Source: JAADHX01 sp964569385
Lineage (GTDB): Bacteria > Actinomycetota > Acidimicrobiia > Acidimicrobiales > Poriferisodalaceae
Direction: 5' to 3'
NCBI GenBank assembly: GCA_964569385.1
Contig: CAZMUM010000024.1
Coordinates: 1 to 64,000, forward strand
Length of the DNA stretch: 64,000 bases
Positions 43,020 to 51,389 of the stretch are shown one piece after another (positions within the stretch are counted from its first letter, which is position 1; each line of letters begins with the position of its first letter). A program made the translations under genes and the position numbers. The notes beneath the pieces were generated by a model. The model was given only the letters and a program-made list of their open reading frames with translations. It was not told the DNA's origin and ran no database searches.

Positions 43020-44290
43020 CTGCCTTCAGGTTGCCAGACATCGGCGAAGGCCTAGATCAGGCCGAGATAATCGAATGGCTAGTCGAGGTCGGCGACGTAG
43101 TCGTCCGCGACCAGCCGCTGGTCGAGATCCTCACCGACAAAAGCCAGACCCAGCTTCCAGCGCCAGATTCAGGTGTCATTACCAGGCTCGGCGCCGAAGT
43201 CGGCGACCTCCTACCAGTGGGCGAGGTCGTCGTTGAGTACGAACCGAATTCTGGTGCCGCGGCATCGCCGAACGTCGCGACTCCCGTGGCGGCAGCAACC
43301 CAAAAGCCAGCTCCACCAACGGCGTCGGCTCAAGCTCCACCAAAGGCGTCGGCCAAAGCTCGACCAACGGAATCGCCCAAAGCTCGACCAAAGGCATCAC
43401 CGGCTGTTCGCAAACAAGCGCTGGTATCGGGAGTCGACTTGCACCAGGTGATCGGCACCGGCCCGGGAGGCCGAATAACCGCAGCCGATCTCACGCACCA
43501 CACGTCGCGGTCGAGTCCGCAGCCGTCAGGTGTGTATTCCGATCGTTCTCCTCTGGCTCCTCGACCGAACGCAGCTACGGCAAGTTTGGGGCAGTCCCAG
43601 CCCGGGGTCATGCCTTTGCGGGGCGTTCGGCGGGTAACGGCCGAGACAATGCAACGGGCCTGGTTGGTTCCTCATATTCACGGCGCCGATGAGTTCGATG
43701 CCACCGCATTGATGCAAGCCCGAGCGGCTTTACGGGCAGCGAACCCCGACCTGACAACTGTCCTTACACCACTCACGTTTATGGTGATGGCCGTAGCCAA
43801 CGCACTCAGGACCTTCCCGCTAGTTAACGCCTCTCTCGATCTTGAGGCCGCCGAGATCCACGTCCACTCCGACATCAATATCGGCGTCGCGGTATCAACC
43901 GAACGTGGTCTCCTGGTGCCGGTCGTCAGAAATGCTGACCGCCTCGGTGTCACCGCAATGGCGGCCGAAATCCGCCGCATCACCGCTTCGGCGAGAGACA
44001 ACTCCATAACCGCGCCCGAGCTACGAGGCGGTACCTGCACCGTTACTAACTACGGAAGCCTCGGTGGCCGGTACTCGAACCCCATCATCAAACCGCCAGA
44101 GTCTGCGATTGTTGGCTTCGGGTCGATCCGCGAGCGCCCGCTCGTCGTAGACGGTGAGATCGTAGCTCGACGAACACTTCCAATTGCAACAGCAGTTGAT
44201 CACCGCCTCATCGATGGCGATCTAATGACCGCATTCCAGGAGCACATCATCGGTTTGCTGTTATCGCCTGTCGTCCTCGTGGCCCACTAG
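43016..44290 (+). CDS. Dihydrolipoamide acyltransferase E2
   Basis: 424 aa core of the complex. Domains: one lipoyl domain (1-78) with the lipoylation Lys42 in LTDKSQTQLPAP (Ser follows the Lys where Ala/Val is usual); a Pro/Ala/Lys-rich linker (about 85-120) made of KASAKARP-like repeats; the E1/E3-binding domain (about 121-155, SPAVRKQALVSGVDLHQVIG); and the catalytic acyltransferase domain ending with DHRLIDG, the active-site His. The ATG overlaps the E1 beta stop (ATGA). Confidence 0.93.
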   Translation: MTAFRLPDIGEGLDQAEIIEWLVEVGDVVVRDQPLVEILTDKSQTQLPAPDSGVITRLGAEVGDLLPVGEVVVEYEPNSGAAASPNVATPVAAATQKPAPPTASAQAPPKASAKARPTESPKARPKASPAVRKQALVSGVDLHQVIGTGPGGRITAADLTHHTSRSSPQPSGVYSDRSPLAPRPNAATASLGQSQPGVMPLRGVRRVTAETMQRAWLVPHIHGADEFDATALMQARAALRAANPDLTTVLTPLTFMVMAVANALRTFPLVNASLDLEAAEIHVHSDINIGVAVSTERGLLVPVVRNADRLGVTAMAAEIRRITASARDNSITAPELRGGTCTVTNYGSLGGRYSNPIIKPPESAIVGFGSIRERPLVVDGEIVARRTLPIATAVDHRLIDGDLMTAFQEHIIGLLLSPVVLVAH

Positions 44291-44304
44291 CAGCGGGAGA
44301 ATTC

Positions 44305-45705
44305 ATGGTTGTAGGAGAGGTTGCTGAACGCGCCGACGTTGTTGTCATTGGCGGAGGTCCCGGTGGCTACGCGGCAGCGCTTCGCTGCGCCGCTCACGGT
44401 AAGTCGGTGATTCTGGTCGAACGCGATCGGGTTGGCGGCACGTGCCTGAACGTTGGTTGCATTCCGTCAAAGGTGTTGATTCACAGCGCCGACCTCGCGC
44501 ACTCAGCCACCTCTTCGGCTACACACGGAGTGGCTCTGGCCGTAACCGTCGACGCCATGCAGATTCAAGCCCACAGCCGAAGTGTGGTCGGCCAACTGAC
44601 CGACGGAGTTGCGAGGTTGCTGAAACACGCCGACGTTTCAGTGTGGACAGGTGAAGCCCGGTTCTCAAGGCCCAATCGACTGGCAATCACCTCGGGAGAT
44701 CAGGTTAGGCACCTCGAGTTCGACGACGTAATTGTCGCTACTGGTTCTCGCCCAATCGAACTGGCCGGACTACCATTCGACGGCAAGACAATTCTGGACT
44801 CAACAAGCGCGGTGCAGCTCGACTACGTCCCCACCAAAGTGATCGTTGTCGGCGGTGGCTACATCGGAATCGAGTTAGGTACCGCGTGGTCGAAGCTCGG
44901 CTCTGCGGTCACCATCGTGGAGGCCACAAGCGGAGTGTTGCCGGCGATGGATCCAAGACTGGGGCGAACAGTGCGCCGTCGACTCAAGGAGCTCAGTGTC
45001 GATGTCCTCACCCAGTCTCTGGCGATACGCATGGACGCCGGACACCTCGTGGTAGCAAGTGCAACAGATCGTTCGACCGAACAGACCCTCGAGTGCGACG
45101 TGGTCGTTGTGGCAGTGGGTCGCATCCCAAACGTCAACGAACTCGGGGTAGAGCGTTATGGGCCCAAGGTCAGCGATTCGGGCCACATTGTCGTCGACCC
45201 ACAGCGACGAGCCGCCCCACACATCTATGCCATCGGCGACGTGACCGACGGGCCCGCGCTGGCGCATAAGGCCACCGCGGAAGCCGAAGTTGCTGCCGAC
45301 ACCATTGCCGGGCTGCCGGCGGCTTTCGACCCCGCGGCCATTCCCGAGGTCGTGTTCTGCGACCCTGAGGTTGTCAGCGTCGGGCATTCGCCAGGTACAG
45401 CCAAGGATGCAGATATCGCAGCAAACACCTTCCGATTCCCGTTTATCGCAGGTTCCCGATCGCGCACTATCGGCGATACGGGTGGTTTCGTTCAGTTGGT
45501 TGCCGATGAGTCCGGCACAATCATCGGCGCGCAGGCCGCCGGTCACGGCGTCTCAGAGCTTTCCGGCGAGCTCGCCCTCGCGATCGAGATGGGCGCCACC
45601 GCGTTCGACCTCGCCGAGACAATCCATGCCCATCCGACCATGTCAGAAGCGATAGGCGAGGCCGCGCTAGGGCTCGACGGGCGACCGCTTCACGTTACGA
45701 ACTAG
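44305..45705 (+). CDS. lpd: Dihydrolipoyl dehydrogenase E3
   Basis: 466 aa flavoprotein that reoxidises the lipoyl groups with NAD+. FAD motif VVIGGGPGGYAAALRCA, redox-active Cys pair GGTCLNVGCIPSK, NAD-binding VVGGGYIGIELG, second FAD motif YAIGDVTDGPALAHKA and the catalytic-base region HAHPTMSEA are all present. A GGGAG site precedes the ATG at 44305. It is the last gene of the E1-E1-E2-E3 operon, 15 bases after E2. Confidence 0.95.
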   Translation: MVVGEVAERADVVVIGGGPGGYAAALRCAAHGKSVILVERDRVGGTCLNVGCIPSKVLIHSADLAHSATSSATHGVALAVTVDAMQIQAHSRSVVGQLTDGVARLLKHADVSVWTGEARFSRPNRLAITSGDQVRHLEFDDVIVATGSRPIELAGLPFDGKTILDSTSAVQLDYVPTKVIVVGGGYIGIELGTAWSKLGSAVTIVEATSGVLPAMDPRLGRTVRRRLKELSVDVLTQSLAIRMDAGHLVVASATDRSTEQTLECDVVVVAVGRIPNVNELGVERYGPKVSDSGHIVVDPQRRAAPHIYAIGDVTDGPALAHKATAEAEVAADTIAGLPAAFDPAAIPEVVFCDPEVVSVGHSPGTAKDADIAANTFRFPFIAGSRSRTIGDTGGFVQLVADESGTIIGAQAAGHGVSELSGELALAIEMGATAFDLAETIHAHPTMSEAIGEAALGLDGRPLHVTN

Positions 45706-45754
45706 CCCAGACGCCGACGAACCATGGCCTCTAACCAGTGACACACTGCGAGCA

Positions 45755-46375
45755 ATGAATACAACCCGCACAACGTCGCGTCTCGTCGCAGTTTCAATTG
45801 TGGCGGCGATCGCTCTTTCGGCTTGCTCCGCCGACGGAGGCGATCTGACCGCGCCAGGAACAAACGGCGCTACGCCAGAACCGATCGTGATCCCCACCGA
45901 ACCCGAGCCTCTGTTGTCCGAGGACACGCTGGCGTTCACTCTGGTGAGCCCTGAGTTCGAGGCCTCAGGAAATATTCCTGCGGTGTTTAGTCGCCGCGAC
46001 GGCGACGATGTATCGCCTCCTCTGCAATGGGGCGGCATTCCAGAGGGCACCATCGAGTTGGCCCTTGTGATGACCGATCCGTCGGCGAACGGCTTTGTGC
46101 ATTGGGTCATCTGGGGGCTCGACCCAGTTTCGATCGGACTGGACATTGGTCAGGTACCACCTGCGGCACGACAGGCGCTCAACGGGTTCGGCGACGCGGC
46201 TTATGGCGGGCCGTCACCGCCTCCTGGCGCAGACCCTCATGTCTACCTGTGGCGGCTCTTCGCTCTGGACGCACCCACTCTCGACCTCGAAAACGGCATG
46301 AACGGTCGAGACGCCATCGCCGAGATCGAGTCACGAGCCATTGCGATCACCGAGCTAATCGCGTTCTACGGCTAG
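45755..46375 (+). CDS. PEBP (YbhB/YbcL, Raf-kinase-inhibitor-like) lipoprotein
   Basis: 206 aa secreted protein. Signal peptide ends LSACS (lipidated Cys near residue 24). The PEBP domain (about 62-206) shows GNIPAVFSRRDGDDVSPPLQW, then DPSANGFVHWVIWGLDP, which form the anion-binding pocket. Function in bacteria is not settled. It lies downstream of the dehydrogenase operon. Confidence 0.88.
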   Translation: MNTTRTTSRLVAVSIVAAIALSACSADGGDLTAPGTNGATPEPIVIPTEPEPLLSEDTLAFTLVSPEFEASGNIPAVFSRRDGDDVSPPLQWGGIPEGTIELALVMTDPSANGFVHWVIWGLDPVSIGLDIGQVPPAARQALNGFGDAAYGGPSPPPGADPHVYLWRLFALDAPTLDLENGMNGRDAIAEIESRAIAITELIAFYG

Positions 46376-46446
46376 GGCGTAGTGAATCCGTCGCCTCCGA
46401 CCTAACCAATCGGACTCGCGTCGAAGCCGGTTACTATCCGAACTCG

Positions 46447-47463
46447 ATGAACCTGAGACTGGTAGTGGTCGACCACGAATCGGCCAAGCATCACGATGCC
46501 GGCCCTATGCACCCAGAGTGCTCAGACCGCATCGACGTTGTTAGCGCTGTCTGGGACAACGAACAGATCGTGCCTCACATCTCGCGTTTAAGTGCGACGG
46601 CAGCTACGACAGCCGACCTCTTGAGGGTTCACCGAGTCGAACAGATCAAAACGATTCAGACGCTGTCGTCTCGTGGCGGTGGCTACATCGATGGCGACAC
46701 TCACGTGTCACCATCGTCTTGGGAGGCGGCCAGTTACGGCGCTGGCTCAGGGCTTACTGCGGTGTCGGCCATCGACAGCGGACACGCCGATGTCGGGTTC
46801 GTTGCCGTCCGACCGCCAGGACACCACGCGACAGGGCATGAATCGATGGGGTTCTGTTTACTCAACAACATCGCAGTTACGGCCGCGGCTTTAGCCGATG
46901 ACGGGCATCGCGTCGCGATCATCGACTGGGATGTCCACCATGGCAACGGGACCCAGGACATCTTCTGGCACGATCCACGAGTTCTGTTTGTCTCGCTACA
47001 TCAACGGGGCATCTATCCGGGCACAGGCCACCACTTCGAACGCGGCGGCGCACAATCCGCCGTCGGCACTGTGAACGTGCCTCTTCCAGCGGGCACAACC
47101 GGCGACGCATTCACCGCGGCCTTTGGTGGGCTCATCCGCCGAGCAATCGAACGATTCGACCCTGAGTGGATTCTCGTATCAGCCGGATACGACGGTCACC
47201 GACGGGACCCACTGGCATCGCTAGCGCTAACAGCGGGAGACTATGCCGACTTGACCGACTACGTCGTTGAGTTTGCCTCACGAACAAAACTAATCATGTT
47301 CCTCGAGGGTGGGTATGACCTGACGGCCCTTCACGAATCGGTCACCGCTACCGCTAGGCGGCTCGTCGGACTTCCGTACCGCGGCGAACGTCGGAGCAGC
47401 GGAGGCCCTGGACGCAGCGATGTCGCCGAAATTGCGTCCGCATGGGAACAAGCCATCGGCTAG
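46447..47463 (+). CDS. Histone deacetylase family protein (AcuC/acetylpolyamine amidohydrolase-like)
   Basis: 338 aa zinc deacetylase. Catalytic segments: RPPGHHATGHESMGFCLLNN, IDWDVHHGNGTQDIF (Asp/His zinc ligands), SAGYDGHRRDPL and LEGGYDL. A Tyr transition-state residue is expected in the last. The fold and the HHGNGTQ wording are closer to the class II/acetylpolyamine group than to acetoin-utilisation AcuC. The ATG at 46447 was selected; the long upstream frame is a shadow of the PEBP gene. Confidence 0.9.
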   Translation: MNLRLVVVDHESAKHHDAGPMHPECSDRIDVVSAVWDNEQIVPHISRLSATAATTADLLRVHRVEQIKTIQTLSSRGGGYIDGDTHVSPSSWEAASYGAGSGLTAVSAIDSGHADVGFVAVRPPGHHATGHESMGFCLLNNIAVTAAALADDGHRVAIIDWDVHHGNGTQDIFWHDPRVLFVSLHQRGIYPGTGHHFERGGAQSAVGTVNVPLPAGTTGDAFTAAFGGLIRRAIERFDPEWILVSAGYDGHRRDPLASLALTAGDYADLTDYVVEFASRTKLIMFLEGGYDLTALHESVTATARRLVGLPYRGERRSSGGPGRSDVAEIASAWEQAIG

Positions 47464-47569
47464 CTCCGTCGAGGAGCCAAAGGTCTAGGACTCAACTTCG
47501 CCTCACCATGACAGAGAGGGCATAGCAACAATTGCGGTACTCACGCCCAGTCGATGCCATGATGCACAC

Positions 47570-48592
47570 GTGGAAACTCGTCAACTCTCAAGCGTCGGTG
47601 GTTTCGCTCTTATTGATCTTGGGGCCTCGGCCGTCGCGGTTGGCCCGGCGCGGCTTGGCACCAAGCTGATTCCTAGCAATGCCACGCCGTATGTTCGCGA
47701 CATCACGTACGGTTTCGGCCTAATCGGCGCGCAACTCGGGGGCATGACACTTGGCCTCAAGGTCGACCCAGCCGACCGAGCTTCCGCTGTCGAGGCCATA
47801 GCAGCAGAGCTGTCAACCGATCTGAGCTCTGGCAGATTCCGCCTAGACGCCGGGTTGCGAATGCCCGCCAGCGCCCTAGGCCCCTTGGCCACGGCAGACC
47901 CTCGACCACCCTCTCGGTTGGAGGCTCACGGCAACGTCGATCTTATGGCTCACCTCGACGCCCTCGGAATCTTAACCAGCGCCGAGAAACTACTCGGCTC
48001 ACTCGAAGGCAAGTCGGTCAGCATCGAAGGCCTTGGCTCCACGGTTGCTGCGACCGTGGCAATGTTCGCAGCCGCTGGTGCCATTTTCGTTCGCTCTGGC
48101 ATCAAGAAATCATGCGTCGAAGGCGGTCTCGACCCCCAAGAGCTCGCCGCAGCAGCCATGTCAGGCGAGGAGGCACTCAGTTCGCTCGGACATGGCGCCA
48201 AGCCATGGTCGCTCTGGAAACCCGACGTCGATCTTGTCATCGCCGGGTCAGCGGTTGGCGTAGTAACCGCCGCCGCCGCAGCGTCCTTGGGCGACACGCC
48301 GATCATCGGCTACGGCACAACACCGATCGCCACTAAAGCACTGGCAACCTCGATGAAAGCGGGCGGCTCGATTGTGCCTTCGTTCCTTAGCACGCTTGGT
48401 CGTCGCGTGGCCGATTCGGCCGACATCGATGCCACCGCCGAACAGCTGATAACGACAACAGTCGCCAAGCTCTCCGACGCCCTAGACGTGGCCTTTGCTC
48501 ACGATCGCGGACCGTTCTTGGGTGCGTGCATCGCCGCTGAAGAGTTCATCGGCACCTGGAGCGACCCACCGTTCGGCCGACCTTTAGCCTAG
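47570..48592 (+). CDS. Degenerate Glu/Leu/Phe/Val dehydrogenase-like protein
   Basis: 340 aa, GTG start. The overall plan resembles amino acid dehydrogenases: an N-terminal oligomer/catalytic region (PARLGTKLIPSNATPYVRD, 26-44) and a Rossmann half with EGLGSTVA (153-160) and DVDLVIAGSAVG (219-230), followed by a late segment like NAGG-to-C-terminus. The positions of the two family lysines (TYK and GGGK) read TYG and GGM here, so normal catalysis is unlikely. It could be a pseudoenzyme, regulator, or enzyme with changed chemistry. I am moderately confident of the homology, not of any function. Confidence 0.6.
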   Translation: METRQLSSVGGFALIDLGASAVAVGPARLGTKLIPSNATPYVRDITYGFGLIGAQLGGMTLGLKVDPADRASAVEAIAAELSTDLSSGRFRLDAGLRMPASALGPLATADPRPPSRLEAHGNVDLMAHLDALGILTSAEKLLGSLEGKSVSIEGLGSTVAATVAMFAAAGAIFVRSGIKKSCVEGGLDPQELAAAAMSGEEALSSLGHGAKPWSLWKPDVDLVIAGSAVGVVTAAAAASLGDTPIIGYGTTPIATKALATSMKAGGSIVPSFLSTLGRRVADSADIDATAEQLITTTVAKLSDALDVAFAHDRGPFLGACIAAEEFIGTWSDPPFGRPLA

Positions 48593-50868
48593 TCGTCTGA
48601 CCGCGCATCGGCCCGGCGGATGTACAACAAGAACCACCACCCGCCAAGGCCCACAACGAGGGCGGCAAACACCGTCGAAACAAAGGCCCACCCTCGCGAA
48701 AATTCTCCCGTCCCGGTGATCGTGCTAGTGACCGGCTCTTCATTTGTGCCGGCTGAACCTGGCCCCGTCGACGTGGGCGAGTCGGGTTGGGTGGTGGTTG
48801 TCGCCTGGACTTGGTCGGCGTTCTCGTTCTGTCGCGATAGCGGCGCCCAGAGCCGCGTGACCTCGACAGGATCACCCCCGTCGACGATCTTTACGATCGA
48901 CCACGGGCCCCCACCGCTCACTTCGAGCGGTGGACAATTGACGCCTCTGACGTCGCCCACATCGATGGTGTCGATACGACACCTTACGGCCGTGTCGCCA
49001 ACAGCAACCTCGAGCTGGCCGCTCGGCTGGTCTACCCACCGCGCCAGCTGTCCTCCACAGAGCACGCTCCCGCCGGCCTCGACCTGAGCAGCCGGGAAAC
49101 ACCTAAGCACCGCGTCGGCAGCCTGAGTGAGAGCCACCCTTGGATCGAACTGATCGAGGACCTGGGTAACGCGCAGCCGATTCACGGCACCAAACACCGG
49201 AACCTCAGAGTTCATGAGTGAATCCGACGTTGGCCGGATCGTTGCTGTTCCCCCGTCGTAACACCCTCCCGTAACGCTCCCGATTTCGCCGACGGTCAGT
49301 TGCTGCACGATGTCGTCTGGGTAAAACCAGTCGTACCGATCCAGCACGGCCAGATAGTCGTACACAAACGGATCTATGTCGCCAACCTGATCGCCCCACC
49401 ATTTGGTTGCCTCTTCGTTACCGAAAGCGCAGTTGGGGAACCCATATTCGGCCCCTCGACCAACCTCGAAGTACTCGTCGCGCAAGTCAAATAGGGCGTG
49501 ACCCATTTCGTGGGCCAGCGTTCGAGCCGCAGCGAGCGGCTCGAGTGCGTCGATGGCAAGATAAATTCCAGCGAAATCGAGACCGTCGAGCCCGGGAACC
49601 TCGGTTGTTCCTCTAAATCCGGTCCACCAAGCCTCGGATCGTCCGTACCGGCCCACTGCCTGATGGTGAAGGTTCACAATCGAGACGTTGTCGATTGTGA
49701 AACCATCGAGGTCGCGACCAGTCGAAAATTCGGGGTCGGAGTTGTGGAAGAACGCCCGCTCGTCCTCGATCTGGCCGGGGATGGCCCACAGATTGAACTT
49801 GGCCATGTTGCTAGCTAGTGGTTCAATAGCAAAGGGCCCGAACACAATGTCGTACACCAAAGACCCGTCGGTCGCACCGTTGTCGTCGACAACGGTGATT
49901 CCCCCATCTTCGTAGCGATCGAGCACGGCACCGTCAGCGGTCAGTAGCTCTCTGGCTACATCGATCACTTTCACGCCATCGGGGAAGCCACTGCCGACAA
50001 ACACCAGGTTTATGCGCTCGGCCTCGGCTCGATTGTGGCCAGGGACAATCTCAACCAACTTTGGGTCGATCACTTGAAACGAAATGTGCTTCGGGATAAC
50101 CGAACACGTCTCTTTGCTTTCACCAACGCATACCAAAATCACATAACGACCTGGTTCAGTGGGAGGGTCGATCTCGTTGGTCACACTCTCGAACGTGTTC
50201 GGTTCTGGCACGCTCATCTGTTGGGTCGATACGTATTCGAGTGGGTCGGCGAACCGTTCCGATCCCTCAACTCGCCGCAACACGTTGGCCCACATTGACT
50301 GCTCGGAGAGCTCGACGTTGCGCCACGTCGTGAGGCGAACCGGTCGACCCTCGAAAGCGACAGGCTCCGAACCTGATTCGGCGAAGACGGAGTAATCGTA
50401 GGTGAACGACTCAACAACGTCGAACTGCGCGAGGGTTCGGCTCTGACCGTCTAGATCGAGCGAGACCTCAACGCCTCCAGGGTGGAATGGCGCAGAGATA
50501 CGCGAACAACGCAGCTCACCGAGTTCGAACACGCACAACGGCAACGGCAACGGCGATGTATCGAAGTCGATCCCGGGAGACACCACCGCAGTTACCGGGC
50601 CCTGCCAGTCGAGAGGCCGTTGTACGCGCCCGATTAGCGGGAAGCGACACTCGACTAGCGACCCAGTAATCGCGGTGGTGGGTAAACATCTTCCTGGCCC
50701 AATGGCCTCCAGCACGAACGCTTCTGATTCCATGAGATCGAAGCTCGGATCGTTAGCCAGATCGGCGGCGGCCCCGGGAACACCAACCGCAATCGGCCCA
50801 ATGCCAAGTGCCGCCAGAACCACTGAGGCCATAACCAGCACAATTCGAGTCACCCGCCGAGTTCGCAT
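48589..50868 (-). CDS. Membrane-anchored M64-type zinc metalloprotease
   Basis: 759 aa exported protein. Signal peptide (about 1-36), a long N-terminal region of unknown type (40-270), then a protease domain with HEMGHALFDLRDEY (453-466), the HEXXH zinc site followed by DEY as in the M64 (IgA peptidase-like) family. Cys residues are paired. A Thr/Pro/Ser-rich stalk (about 690-725) precedes one C-terminal membrane segment (FVSTVFAALVVGLGGWWFLL) and a short basic tail. It probably cleaves extracellular proteins. The stop overlaps the end of the convergent dehydrogenase-like gene by 4 bases. Confidence 0.83.
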   Translation of the reverse strand: MRTRRVTRIVLVMASVVLAALGIGPIAVGVPGAAADLANDPSFDLMESEAFVLEAIGPGRCLPTTAITGSLVECRFPLIGRVQRPLDWQGPVTAVVSPGIDFDTSPLPLPLCVFELGELRCSRISAPFHPGGVEVSLDLDGQSRTLAQFDVVESFTYDYSVFAESGSEPVAFEGRPVRLTTWRNVELSEQSMWANVLRRVEGSERFADPLEYVSTQQMSVPEPNTFESVTNEIDPPTEPGRYVILVCVGESKETCSVIPKHISFQVIDPKLVEIVPGHNRAEAERINLVFVGSGFPDGVKVIDVARELLTADGAVLDRYEDGGITVVDDNGATDGSLVYDIVFGPFAIEPLASNMAKFNLWAIPGQIEDERAFFHNSDPEFSTGRDLDGFTIDNVSIVNLHHQAVGRYGRSEAWWTGFRGTTEVPGLDGLDFAGIYLAIDALEPLAAARTLAHEMGHALFDLRDEYFEVGRGAEYGFPNCAFGNEEATKWWGDQVGDIDPFVYDYLAVLDRYDWFYPDDIVQQLTVGEIGSVTGGCYDGGTATIRPTSDSLMNSEVPVFGAVNRLRVTQVLDQFDPRVALTQAADAVLRCFPAAQVEAGGSVLCGGQLARWVDQPSGQLEVAVGDTAVRCRIDTIDVGDVRGVNCPPLEVSGGGPWSIVKIVDGGDPVEVTRLWAPLSRQNENADQVQATTTTQPDSPTSTGPGSAGTNEEPVTSTITGTGEFSRGWAFVSTVFAALVVGLGGWWFLLYIRRADARSDD

Positions 50869-51071
50869 CCTCAGACGCTACTGCCCTTCTACCTACCTGT
50901 GGCTAACCCACGGTGCCCGACTCCCACCGACAACAAGTCGGACGTTCATCTCTTGTTCATCGGATTCTCACATCAATTTGGAACTCTGGTCTGCGTCGGA
51001 GCGTTTCTACTTACAAGAACGCACCGAGACTCTCGGCACCGATCGATTGACCCAATCAACTAGGAGACATC

Positions 51072-51269
51072 ATGTCCAACTCGCCCAAGGATGGAAGCGC
51101 CGCTTCGGTTGCTCGTCGTTTGCGGCGACGGGCCAGACAGCTTCGGGTCGACGCAAATCTGCGTCTCCGACCACTGGCCGAAGCACTTCGGCGTCGGGCC
51201 TCTGAACTCGAACTCGAAGCAGCCATTCTCGATCAGCGCATTCGCCCAATTCCAGTTACCACTCGCTAA
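51072..51269 (+). CDS. Small basic helical protein
   Basis: 65 aa with an AGGAGACATC ribosome site before the ATG. Arg-rich helical stretches (ARRLRRRARQLRVDANLRL, then LAEALRRRASELELEAA) suggest a nucleic-acid-binding or coiled-coil protein. No family recognised. It lies between the divergent M64 protease start and the convergent dnaE2, with two hairpins directly after it. Confidence 0.6.
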   Translation: MSNSPKDGSAASVARRLRRRARQLRVDANLRLRPLAEALRRRASELELEAAILDQRIRPIPVTTR

Positions 51270-51285
51270 CAACACCAGATCGACG

Positions 51286-51310
51286 GGGCGGACACCCCTC
51301 CAGTCCGCCC
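51286..51310 (+). terminator. GC-rich hairpin after the small basic protein gene
   Basis: GGGCGGAC (51286-51293) pairs with GTCCGCCC (51303-51310) around a 9-base loop, 17 bases after the stop. No T-run follows, so it may be an mRNA-end stabiliser or help the stronger hairpin downstream. Confidence 0.5.
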
Positions 51311-51348
51311 TGCCGAGTTTGGCCGTCATCCCGCCCGCTGACGGTCCG

Positions 51349-51389
51349 GGGTCCCGACACTTCCCTAGGTGTCGGGACCCGCTCGTTTT
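51349..51389 (+). terminator. Strong intrinsic terminator between small gene and dnaE2
   Basis: GGGTCCCGACAC (51349-51360) pairs perfectly with GTGTCGGGACCC (51369-51380) around the 8-base loop TTCCCTAG. GCTCGTTTT follows on the plus strand. The 12-bp stem directly abuts the dnaE2 stop, so it can end both converging transcripts, though a T-run exists only for the plus strand. Confidence 0.85.

Noticed and set aside
43280..43400. Repeated CCAAAGCTCGACCAA-like units
   Set aside because: They encode the Pro/Ala/Lys linker of the E2 protein; repetition is explained by the protein.
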